The notes beneath the pieces were generated by a model. The model searched no databases. It was not told the origin of the DNA and saw nothing but the letters and a program-made list of their open reading frames with translations. The translations under genes were made by a program, and so were the position numbers. Below, one piece after another: positions 24,601 through 36,800 of a stretch of DNA of 64,000 bases. Source of the stretch: Liriodendron chinense (taxonomy: Eukaryota; Streptophyta; Magnoliopsida; Magnoliales; Magnoliaceae); contig ML058552.1 of assembly GCA_003013855.2 (NCBI GenBank), forward strand, positions 2,771,501 to 2,835,500. Reading direction: 5' to 3'. Within the stretch, counting starts at the first letter, position 1. Every line of letters begins with the position of its first letter.

Positions 24601-27600
24601 TCAACCTTTTGATCTGGTTCACTCAGATGTCTGGGGACCAACCCCGGTTACTTTCACTTTTGGTTTTAAATATTTTGTCACCTTTATTGATGATTATTCT
24701 CGCATGACCTGGGTTTACCTTTTGAAATCAAAGAGTGAAGTATTTGATGTGTTTAAAGTGTTTTATCGTGAGGTGTGTACTCAATTTCAATGCTCAATTA
24801 AAACCCTCCATTCTGATAATGGGGGGGAGTACATGTCCACTCATTTTTTGTCCTTCTTATAGGAACATGGTATTTTGTCTCGGACATCATGTGTTTACAC
24901 TCCACAACAAAATTGTATTGCAGAACGAAAGAACCGTCACCTTCTTGAAGTCGCATGTACCCTTCTTCTTGCTATGCATCTACTTAAGCATTTTTGGGGT
25001 GATGCTCTTCTTACTTCCACTTTCCTTATTAATCAAATTCCCTCACGTATATTATCTTTAAAATCTTCCTTTAATATGTTGTATCCTCATAACAATCCAT
25101 TTCCTTTACCCCCTAAAGTTTTTGGTTGCACATGCTTCGTTCAAATTTTGGATGGTCGTAATGATAAACTTAGTCCCAGGGCAACTAAATGTGTTTTCTT
25201 AGGGTACACTCGGAGCCAGAAAGGGTATAAGTGTTATGACCCCTCGACTCGTAAGAAATATATCTCTGTCGATGTAACATTTTTTGAAGATGTTCCTTTT
25301 TTTTTGCCTCACGGTCGATCCCTCTGTGATCCTCTTGCGAGTGAGGGAGAGCATACTGCTTCTCCCCTTCCTCTTGTCACTAGTGATATAGGGAGACTCT
25401 TTCACCTCCCATTCCTAACTCTGTTGATGATTTGGGTGACCCGAAGCCTCTGCGAGTGTATCATCGTCGAGATAAATCTTCATGCGCTCCGCCATCTACT
25501 CTTCCACTCACTTTGGATGTTGGCTTAGGTGATTCTCCTACCTCAAGTCCGGATCTTCCCATTGCCTTGTGTAAAGGGACACGATCATGTACTTAACACC
25601 CCATTAGCAATTTTGTTTCATATGATCATCTTTCACCGTCCTTTCAGTCGTTTGCAGCTTCCATTTCATCATAGGCTATTCCTCGGTCTCTCTCCCACGC
25701 TCTTCAAAGTCCTGACTGGACGAAGGCAATGATGGAAGAAATGTTTGCTCTTGAGAAGAATCATACTTGGTAGCTAGTTTCTCTTCCTCCATGGCACAAA
25801 CCTGTTGGGTGTCGATGGGTGTACACGATCAAGTTCCTTCCTGATGGCTCCATTGATCGCTACAAGGCCCGTCTTGTTGCTCGGGGATATATGCAGACTC
25901 AGGGCGTGGATTACTTTGAGACATTCTCTCCAGTGGCAAAACTTAATTCTATTCGTGTGGTGGTCTCCTTGGCCGTCAATTTATCTTGGCCCTTGTTCCA
26001 ACTAGATGTCAAGAATGCATTTCTTCATGGGGATCTTGCGGAGGAGGTCTACATGCATCAACCTCCAGGCTTTGTTGCTTCCACAATTCTACGCTTGTGT
26101 GTCGATTGAAGAAGGCCCTTTATGGGCTCAAAAAGTCCCCACGTGCTTGGTTCGACAAATTCAGTCAAGTTCTCATGGAGTTTGGCTTTGTTCGTAGTCA
26201 TGCCGACCATTCTCTCTTTATATGTCGACGATCGACGGGCATCATGGTTCTCATTGTGTATGTGGATGATATTGTACTGTCAGGCAGTGAGTTTGAGATC
26301 AAGAACCTTGGTCCTCTTCGCTACTTTCTGGGCATCGAGGTTGCTCGCTCCCAAATCGGGGTATCCTTATCCCAACGAAAATATGTTCTTGATCTTCTCA
26401 TGGAGACCGGCATGCTAGGATGCAAACCGGCTACCACCCCTATGGATACTTCGCATAAGCTTCAGCCAGATGATGGTACTCTTCTTTCTAATCCTGGCAT
26501 GTACCATCGGCTTGTAGGTTGGCTCATTTATTTGACTATTAATCGTCCAGATCTCTTCTTTGCGGTGGGAGTTGTCAGCCAGTTCATGCAAGCTCCCGTT
26601 CTTCACATCTCACGGCTGTTTACCGCATACTTCGGTATCTTAAATCAGCACCAGGCCTTGGCATCCATTTTCAGTCTCATGGTCATCTTCATCTTTCGGG
26701 CTATTCCGATGCCGATTGTGCGGGTAGTATATATGATCGTCGATCTACATCCGGGTTTTGTACCTTCCTAGGTGGTAATCTTGTCACGTGGAAAAGTAAT
26801 TAGCAATCAGTTGTTGCGCGCTCCTCGGTTAAAGCAGAATATCGTGCTATGGCTCATGCTACATGTGAGCTCGTGTGGCTTCGCACCCTTCTTGACGAAC
26901 TTGGCTATTCTCCTTCAGGCCCTATTCCTCTTCATTGCGACAATCAGGCAGCCATACATATTGCTCGTAATCCTGTTTTCCACGAGCGCACCAAGCATAT
27001 TGAGGTTGATTGTTACTTTATTCGAGAGAAAGTTGCCTCGAAGGAAATCATCACTCCTTTTGTTCGGTCCGGGGATCAACTTGCGGATGTTCTTACGAAG
27101 TCTTTAAGTCGAGATGCTCTTCATCGTGTTCGTAACAAGTTGGGCATGATCAACATCTATGCTCCAACTTGAGGGGGAGTCTAGAGAATATTAGTATATA
27201 TGTACGTTAGTATGTGGCTCTTTGATTGTAAGTGCATGTGCACATCTTTTCTCTTCTCCTACAGTGTACTATATGCTTATTCTAATAAAGCTTTGTGTGG
27301 TGGGCATATGGCACACATACACAAGATTCACCCTAAGACTCTCTCTCACTCTCTCTCCTCTTCTTCCTTTTCTTCTCTCCTCTTCTTCCATCCTAATCAT
27401 CTAATCTTCTTCTACTATGAGAACACTGGATTTCACTATACAGAGTTTTTAAATCAAGTTTACCTCTCAACCTTTACATGGAGGATTTTGCACAGGTCTG
27501 CCTCTCAACCTGAACGGAGATTTTGTAGGTTCATCTCTCAACCTAGGTATTTAAATCAGTTCCACTTAACCAAGGTGTTTGACGTGTTCCACTAACCCAG

Positions 27601-30600
27601 GAGTTTGAAGGTTCCTCCCAACCCTTGGGTTCCAATCTAGGAACCCACAATGGTTTCTTAGGCTAACTAATAACCTACACGTACACACCTGTGTCGGTAG
27701 GTCCTCTTGGAGACTTAATTGAGTTTGATACTAAACTCTTACACTCAATCCTCCACAAGGAAAGAGTGCAACTAGACTCTTACAATTGACATTTGTCGGA
27801 TTGAGCCTCTTTCGTTGTGCTACTTGGGTTGCTTGAGCTTTGCTCTCCTGTGCTTTAATCAGCTTCCCTTTTCTCCCCCGATATTGTTGCCGATGCTTTG
27901 CCAAGGCCTCAGCTCTAACGATCAGCTACCTTGCATATGATGCTCCAAAGAGATGCCCATGTGCTAGGAGATAGGTTGAATTCTTTACAACTAATAGGAA
28001 GGATGTTTCCTAAATGAATTCACCTAATTGGATCTCATAGATAGATTTGGACTAAGGATATACCTATGGTGTAGGTGCCTAAACATCTATAAATTAAGAG
28101 AGGACAGGTTCATCTTCATTTGTGCTTTGGATGCTCTCAACTTGTGATGAAACATAAGGAAGATGACTTGGATTGGTTAGGATTAGAGCCTAAAGGTAAC
28201 AACAATGTGGGTGGCATCTAATGCACTAAAATCCCTCTCTCCAGTCCAAAAACTGCGCCCCGTCTTTATATAGATAAAGCTCCAACAGTTGAAAAATGGG
28301 CAGCAATGGCTAACTGTCGATCAGTCGCATAGAGTTCGTGACCGGTCGCAATGGGCCTTCGACCGATCGCAATTGAGTAGCGACCGGCCGATTTAGGTCT
28401 AGGACACAAGTTTTGTTGCTGTCCCATTTTGGCATTTGGTGACCAATCACATGGTGCTGGTGACCGGTCACACGACGCAGTTGATTGGTCGCAAATGACC
28501 AGCGACTGACCGATTTGAGCCTGGGACAATTGTTTAGTTGCTGTCCTAGTTTTGGCTCTTGGCGACTGGTTGCACTGTGCTGTAGACCGGTCGTTGACTA
28601 GTCGCCAGCACATGAGATCTGCTGTTTTGGTTAGTATTTTTACAGCAGCTCATGGACCTGTTAGGTTTTATTAAGGGTGGTCTTTTGGGACTCCTAAGGT
28701 CATTCTAAGATGATTAAAAGTATACCTATTGAGTCAAGGTATCTTGAGGTATGGTTTTGGTTTAGGTTCAAGGGTTTTGGCTCACCAAGGCATCTCATTT
28801 ACCTGTTTCTTCTTCCTTGATGCAGCTTATCCTCTTGTGACTTCGGTCTTCATCTTCTTTGGGCTTAATCGACACTTAGACACATGGACCTATGTAATTG
28901 ACAAATAAGGTGCACTAGTATGCCACAGAAAAGTGCACTAACATTAAATGAGTGATGGTTAAACCATCTGGGAAAAGCGCACTAGTAGACATTTTTTTTA
29001 ACGATTTGGGAAACAGTGATGGTTAAACCTTTTTTCTTCCCTTTTAATATGTAAGAAAAAAGAAATTATAACAAAACAAAGAAGGATACAAAATACAGTA
29101 AGCTAAGGGATATCATGTAACAAGCCCGCTCCTGAGCAGTGGGGAATATATTCTATCCTTTTCCTCTATAGATAAATGAGTAAAAGAAACATTAACTTAG
29201 TACCAAATAAAGGAAGGAACATTAAGAGACATGCTAGGGTCCTGAAGTAACACTTGAAGCCCAAGTAATGTCAATTTTGGAGTCTCTTTCCATGTTCGTT
29301 GGCTTGGGGGACTCTTATAAAGGACGCAAACCTATTTTGAGAATGTCTTTACTTCCAATGCAGTTTCTATTGGCTAAGGTTTTGATTTGTTGGCACCAAT
29401 TGTATGTGGTAGATCGAAGGGACTGGCAAGAACTTGATTATGCCTAACCTTGTTATCTTGGCACTGGATTTAGTGATAACTAGGATTCATAAAATGCCTT
29501 TTTTTTTCCTAAAGCTTCTTTCACTTTTTAGGAGATGATAAAGGATTGGAATGGGATCGGTGGTTCCAATAGCTTCTGTATGATTTTGCAGATTTTTTTG
29601 AGATCCCTTGGTAGAGTGGAGTCATGTTAGAAATAAAGGAATGATCCTTCTCATGTTGCACTGTATTATCCTTATATGTGAGTAGCATACAATATATTAA
29701 CTCACTATCGTAGCTACACACAATTCTAGAAGGAATTCTCATGCCCAGCAGGTGCTCTAAGACACTTCATTGACATTTCACTCGGTCCAAAAATGGATAA
29801 AGTATCTTTTCAGTTACTAGCCAATCTCTTGCTCATTAGATGAGCTGGTGGAGATAGTGTAGTGTGTGTGAGTGATCCAGGGTTCAATTCCTGGTTATGT
29901 TACCTTTCAAAAAAAAAAAAAAAAGGACTAGTGACCTTTGGTTTGAGCCCATAGCTTAATGTAGAAGTCAAGTTTAATAAAAGAAGAGAGGAGAAGAAAT
30001 AAGGAGGGAAGTAGAAGAAGACGGAAAGAAAGATAAAGAAAGAGAAAGAAAGAGAGAAGTGATGGCTAGGGTAATCGATTGTGTATGTAGTATTGGCTTG
30101 CACACACACACCTTTGTTATTTATTAACATGTACAAAGTATAGTACTTTATCAGAGTACTCAAGCCTATATATAACACAAAAAAAGAAAAAAAAAAAGAA
30201 AAAGAAAAAGAAATATACTATTTACATATATATTCTCAATACTCCCCCTCAAGTTACAGCATAGATGTCAATCATGCCGAACTTGTCCACAAGATGATGG
30301 TTAGAAAATTCACAAGTATCATAACGTAATGGTTTAAGAGCAGTAATAGAAGGAAGAATGAATTTCAATCTTAATAAAGATGGATGTCCTAAATGACAAT
30401 GCCATTTGCACATAGACTCTCTATCTAATGACAAAGCACTTCTAAGACTATCAAGTGTATCATCCAGGAAGGCAATCTCAAATCTTTAGAATCCGGGGAT
30501 TCATCCAAGATATAAGAAAGTCTCCCTTTTCCTCCCAAAAAGTAGCTTTGACTGATTGAGCCCATCATAAATAATTGTTCCTATTCAACTAAACGGTTGT

Positions 30601-30787
30601 AATCAACAAGGTGTGAGGGCCCCACAAGAGCTCCAATAGTGAACTTATCTTCCCCACTAGATCTATAAAAGGGGTTGATAATTATTAGATACAAAAAAAG
30701 AAAAAAAAAAGAAAAGTCAATTATGAACCACAAGGAGACAACAAAAACACTTGGCTTTTTGTGTATAGCTGAAGGTACAAATAGCTC

Positions 30788-30819
<32 letters not shown>

Positions 30820-33800
30820 GCATAGCAGATCTGAAACTTAAGAAGAAGGATCAAAACATGTCCAGATATATGCTGGATATCTTCCTTTTGTGTGATTTTT
30901 TTCATTCGAAAAGAGGGCTAAAAATGGTAGAATCGCACATCAAACCTCCCAAAGAAATGATAATAATCCAATCAATATGCAAATAATAGCTATGTATGAT
31001 CAGCAACAGTAAATCCGACCAACCTTGTGTTGGATTTTCTAAGAAAAATCTCTTGCATTTGGGAGAAATTTCAGAAAGACTCAAATTTGGGGCTTTTCTG
31101 AAAATACATTGGAGGGCTGGAAACTCACCTTAAACTGGCCTAAAAAAATCCACAAAAATCACCATAAATCTTCTAAATTCGAGATCTTCCAAACCATACC
31201 CATCATAGGGTACATGCCAGTACGGATAGTATAGATGATGACATTAGCCATACGGATGCTAATGTCAACTATATGGGTGCTGACTTACTGTATGGCCACG
31301 AATGTAACAGAAGCAAAGGCCTTGCTCTGATACCAAGTAGAGTTTAATAGAAGAAGAGGAGAAGAAATAAGGAGGGAAGTAGAAGAAGATGGAAAGAAAG
31401 AGAGAGAAGGGACAGCTAAGGCAATTGGTTGTGTTTGTAGTATTGACTTACACACCTTTATTATTATTAACATGTGCAAAATATAATACTCTAGCAGAGC
31501 ATACAAACCTAGGCACACACACTCAAAAAAGAAAAAGAAAAAAATGAAAGAAAATATACCTTTACATATATATTCTCAATGGTAGACATGGTATGTTTCA
31601 ACATTGAGGTCTTGGGTTCGAGCCATGATCAAATCATGAAACTAATTTTTCAATGGATGATCAATTTTTCATTATTTTCCAATTAATTATATACGTTAAC
31701 ATTAGAAATATAGATTTCTTGACTGTGTACTACATAGTATAAATTGATTTCTGGTTGTGGTTGTAAAGTTCCTTACATGTGTGCAATTAGTTTCAATAAT
31801 TACTAATTTTTTTGAAGGGTGTTCAATTAATCACTATTGCCAATGTATTTTGTATTGTATTTCTTTCTTGCATGTAGGTATTGCTGATTGTGCTAAGATT
31901 GATACTGCTGCAATCATATAGGATTAGACCCATATACTATTGATGAGATTCTTGTTTGTGTAGAATATTTGGAGTCTAGAACTAAAAAATTGTTTCCCTT
32001 GCAGTTCCTAGTACGGGTGTCGAAAATTTGGTAATCATAGGTTCTGGTCCTGCTGGATACACAGCGGCAATTTATTCAGCTCGTGCAAATTTGAAGCCTA
32101 TAGTATTTGAAGGTTATCAAGTTGGTGGTGTTCCAGGAGGGCAGTTGATGACTACCACTGAAGTTGAGAATTTCCCTGGCTTTCCTGATGGAATAAGTGG
32201 TCCTGATCTGATGGATCGGTAAGTAAATTATGACAATAGATTTTACGTTTTTCTTTATTTCTCCTTTAAAAATTTATTTCTTTTTTTTTTTTTTTCCGGT
32301 TCCTTCACATCTTCGAGGTTCCACCTTTCATTGTGTATGGACCTTTTTTTTGGACGATAGTGGGGTGCTTGCAGTTTCATAATTTAAGATAACTGTCCTG
32401 ATATCATTCTAGGATGCGTCGGCAAGCGGAGCGGTGGGGTGCAGAACTTTTCCAAGAAGACGTGGAATATATTGATGTGAAGAGCAGTCCCTTCACCATA
32501 CGGAGCAGTGAACGTGAGGTGACGTCATCTTGTATCATGAAATAATTGCAAATAAAGTGCTTACAGAACTCCTATTTACAATAACATGCATTGAAGTCCC
32601 ATAAAATAACCTGGATAGTGTGTCAAATATGTACAGGAATATATTCACCTCTGTTGTTACCTCTGCTGATATCTACCTTCACATGGAATCCTAACCTTGT
32701 TCTTGAACACAAACATGGATCTAATTCTTTTGTAAGTCCGTCACATCATTGATGGCATTGAAGATGATACTCCCAACAAATTTTGGGTCATGTCCCATGT
32801 GTGTGTGTCCCAGCTCCTGAACACAAACATGGATCTAATTCTTTTGTAAGTCTGTCACATCGTTGATGGCATTGACGACAAATTTTGGGTTGTCCTATGT
32901 GTGCGCGCGCTTGTGCATGAGCCTAACTTTTTTTTTTGAATGGCGGCAAAATTTATGTAATAACCCAAGTTTTCGAAATAATTAAAGTAACAAATTAATT
33001 AATTATTTAATAATTTATGTGGATTATTATATTGATAAATTAATAATAAATCAACTGTAGGGAATTCATGTAGGACCCCTTTATTAAAGTTGCTTAACAT
33101 GAACCCTAGAACAGTGTAGAAGTGTCAGATTTCTCAAAACTCACAATAATTACGAAATTGCTATTAGTTAAACTTAAGTATACTAGTTTCTGACCATTCG
33201 TTTCATGCAAAACTTCATATAATAGTTTAGAGACCTAATCTAACCGTACACATCAAATTTCAGCTCTCCGATCATCCTGCAAGTATCTTAATTAGAAATC
33301 GGGCCATAAGTGGGCCATCTAAACTCGGAACTGCATCAATTTTTGTGTCATACCTTAAAATCATGTGGCCTACATGATGGTCGAAGTAGATTTTTCACAT
33401 ACATCACTGTGGGACCCACGTGCACTGCGTGCACGTTAGACCTGCGGTCAACGCGCGTTGACCACGTACGCAGCTGAAGACGCTGCGTTTTCTTCGTTCG
33501 ACGCTGCGGCAGCAGCGTCTGGTGTTCGCTGGTCGGTCCACACCGTCCATCACGGTGGACCCCATCCGAAAATCCATTCCGCCCATTGTGTAGCCCTCTC
33601 TTGGGACTACTAAGGGAAGGTTTTGTCTTTGTAATCAGTGACTAGACTGGGCCACACAATCTGTTGATACCTGGAACTTAACGAAATAGAACGCGCAAGA
33701 TCGAGGCCGATCCTACGCATGGGTCCCTGAAATTTGAAAGGATTGTTTGCGTGGGCCCCACCTACGGTTTTAACGGTTCACATAGTACCCAGTGTGGATG

Positions 33801-36800
33801 TAGAGGGAGATCTGAAATCTTGATCTTTTCGTTCTCCCACTCAAACACGTCCGACCGGTTCTTCCGCTGCAAAACGCTACCTCTGGCGTGTTAGTGTGCT
33901 ATAAGAGGCCAGAGTCGTCTCTCCCCTCCCCAGTAAAACGTAGAGAGAGAGAGAGGGAGACGTTAGAGAGAGAGTGAAAGAGAGAGAAGAGAGAGTGAAA
34001 GAGAGAGGAGAGAGAGTGATCCTAGGGAGGCTGTTGCTGATTCACGTTGCGGGAACAACGTTCCAGTAGCAAAGAGAAGAAGAAGAAGAAAGAAAAAGAA
34101 GAAGGAAAGAAAGAAAGAAAGAGAGAAGAAGAAGAGACTGTGAGTTTCTTCTCATATTTTTTTTTCACATGTTTGTGTTCGGTTTAGTTTAGAAATAACT
34201 ATTCGTAGTTTTGATCAATATGATTCAAGTATTTGTGTCGTTTTTGTTGGAAAATATTGGATATTGTACCTCGGGTCGAACTTGTTCTTTTTGTGATTAT
34301 GTTTTGTATTAATTTCAATATTTTATGAGGTGGATTTCAATTTAATTGCGCTGTACATGTGTGAGTTGATTTTGAGTTTCTTGGGAAAAGGTTTGAGGTA
34401 TTGATTTGATTCATGCATAGCACGAATTGTGAACTCCAGTGATTACCGTAGGGTGAGCACCCTGGTGTGTGCAATAGACCCATTGATGATTGGTTGGATG
34501 AGCGCCCAAGTCTGTGCAACAGTCCTTGGTTGAGCGCCCTGTGTGTGCAATATACCCTTCTGATAGTCCATCGATTGTGGACGGGTTGGTTGAGCTCCCT
34601 GGTGTGTGCAAGATACCATACTAGCGTACTCGGTGGATATCAGATGATTTTAGCAGGTTGGGTGAGTTCCCTGGTGTGTACAAGAGACCAACCCTGCAAT
34701 TGTGAGACAGTGTAGGCCCGACTATAAACTGGCCCTGGATGTTCAACTGATAGCTGTACTGAGATTGTTGAAGCATACTTGCATACCATGCATCACGTGC
34801 ATGTTTAAGAGATTTTGATTTGATGAAATTACTATTGAAATTGTAGTGATTTGTACTTTAGTGGTCAAGTGGTTTTCTACATTGAATTACATGTGTTAAA
34901 CTATATGAGAATGCTCACCGGCTTTTATAGCTGACGCAGTGTTATGCGATTAACCGTAGTGACAAGTGATGACTTAGAGGACTTCGAGGAAGCGGTTCCA
35001 GATGAGGGAATTCTCTAGAAGATTTTTTAGGATTGATTTATTTTGATTTTTAGTTTGAAAGTATTGATGTAATAAGGCCCATTAGATGGCCATTAGTTTA
35101 GACAGTTTGGAACAATTTCGTAGATTCGTTGATTTATAGTTTAATTTTCAAAGTTGGGTTTATTTTGATTCCATATATTTGGTACCTTGTGAATGGAAAG
35201 GATAAAAGTTTCAGTTGTGATTGTGAAGGATTCATTCATTATTCACATAACACCCTTGATTTCGAGATTTGAGTTATATACTCGAGTGTCGAATTTTGGG
35301 GGCGTTACAATTTATTAGCTCAACATGAAAGGAATACAAAAACCAAGCAATAGAGATTTTTGAGTAGGGCATCCGTCATGCATGTGAAGCAAAGTCAACA
35401 ATGAGGATAGGCCCCTTGGAAGCCTGGCTGAAAACTGTTAAGCTGAAGAGACTACATTGTGGAAGTCGTTGGGAGGAAGAAAACAGAGAAGAGGAGAAAA
35501 TGTTCGTCATGTCACTCTCCCTTTACTAGCTCGTATTCATAGCTCATTTGTTGCGATTGATAAGCCCAAACAAAGATGCTACAAAATATTAGAAGATACT
35601 AATACTACCAATCAAAGATACTACCAAATCTTAAAAGATATACACCGATATATGGTGCATTATAGAGAACAAAGACATTGTGCACACTCACACATAGAAT
35701 TCTGTGCACACTAACAAAAACAATACATCCAGAAATGAACAAACAAATCATGTTACTTCTTGGATTGGTAAAATCCAATGCCTCATAACATCAGCAGGAG
35801 ATATTCCTCTATATTTTGGAGAAGGCATACCCAGCAAAGAACCATAAAGAAAATCTTGTGAATTAGGTCATCTATCAATATTTCCTTGTCTTAAAGGGTG
35901 TTCATTAGGGCACAGATGTGAGTGATTGGTTGGGCCAGACCTTAATTGCTTTTGAAAGTATCCTCTTGTCCTATTGCTGGTAGCTGGGAAGCAGATTCGC
36001 CTGTGCATTGGATTGATGATTGCTCATCTTCCATGATTATTTTACTGTTTTGTTCTTGCGATTTTCTCTCAGTATAATTTAAGTTATCTTTGAGAAAACG
36101 TTGGTTTTAGAAAATCCAGTTTGGGGAAATTCATGGGATTGATAGGACTAGTTGTTTGTATTTTGGTTAGGCTCAAGTTATTCATCCATTCATATATTTT
36201 GTTTTCATGTTTTTTGAATGCTTGGTTAGGGATTAGTTTTGGAAGTCTGTCAGATTGTTTTATGTTAAATTTGGAGGACTGAGTTTTGTTTGTAATCTGG
36301 GGTTGGGATTTATTTTGGTTTTATTTGCTTTTGGAGTTATTAAGTACAATTTCTGATTCATGCTTTTAAGGGCCTTTTTGAAATGGTGTATTTACATGCA
36401 TTTACATGTATTTTCTCTCACATCATCAATAAATGGATACACCACTGTGTTTGAAAGTGAGGAGGACTTGCTTTCATGACATAACACGGAATTCGAAGCC
36501 AAAAATTCATGGGCCCCACCATGAAATATATATTGTATCCATACCATCCATTAATTAGTAGAGATCATTTTAGGGCGTGGGGCAAAAAATGAGGCAGATT
36601 CAAAGCTCAAGTGACAACACTACAGAAAACAGTGGAAATTGAATGCTAACCATTTAAATGTTCTTCCTGTGATGTGGTCCACTTGAGCTTTGGATCCATG
36701 TCATTTTTGGAGGCATACCCTAGAATGATATGGCCAAATGAATGGATGGCATGGATCAAACATGTACATCATGGTGGGACCCACAGAGTCCCATCTCATT

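Larger units (their letters stand above)
22157..27416 (+). mobile_element. complete, recently inserted Ty1/copia retrotransposon
   Basis: Two LTRs (22157-22371 and 27180-27416) differ by only four substitutions and one insertion of about 22 bases, which indicates a recent insertion. The target duplication ATGAG lies at 22152-22156 and 27417-27421. The primer site TGGTATCAGAG (22372-22382) directly follows the 5' LTR, and the polypurine tract GAGGGGGAG directly precedes the 3' LTR. The LTRs start TC and end CT, and not TG...CA. Between them lies one gag-pol frame in the copia order, broken by several stops and shifts. The element sits in NTRC intron 1, same strand as the gene. Confidence 0.93.
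29966..31581 (-). mobile_element. internally deleted Ty1/copia element with both LTRs
   Basis: The LTRs are at 29966-30241 and 31336-31581, with target duplication GTAGA at 29961-29965 and 31582-31586. The primer site TGGTATCAGAG reads on the minus strand at 31325-31335. LTR ends read TATTGAGAAT and CTCTACT, close to those of the complete copia element at 22157 (TCTAGAGAAT, TTCTACT), so the two are relatives. Only about 1.1 kb of internal sequence remains, so the element could move only with proteins from elsewhere. Confidence 0.85.
29949..31700 (+). repeat. tRNA-derived SINE-like sequence, split by a copia derivative
   Basis: CCCATAGCTTAAT at the left, joined across the insertion to GTAGACATGG and GGTTCGAGCC (31615-31624) at the right, gives A-box and B-box words with tRNA-like spacing. 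The copia derivative at 29966-31581 lies within the A-box. The right edge beyond 31640 is uncertain. Confidence 0.45.

Noticed and set aside
29881..29891. Candidate tRNA gene at the B-box GGTTCAATTCC
   Set aside because: No cloverleaf stem pairing could be traced; poly(A) after it fits a SINE better.
34337..34715. Cys- and His-containing frames inside the solo LTR
   Set aside because: They come from the spaced LTR repeat units and lack any domain.
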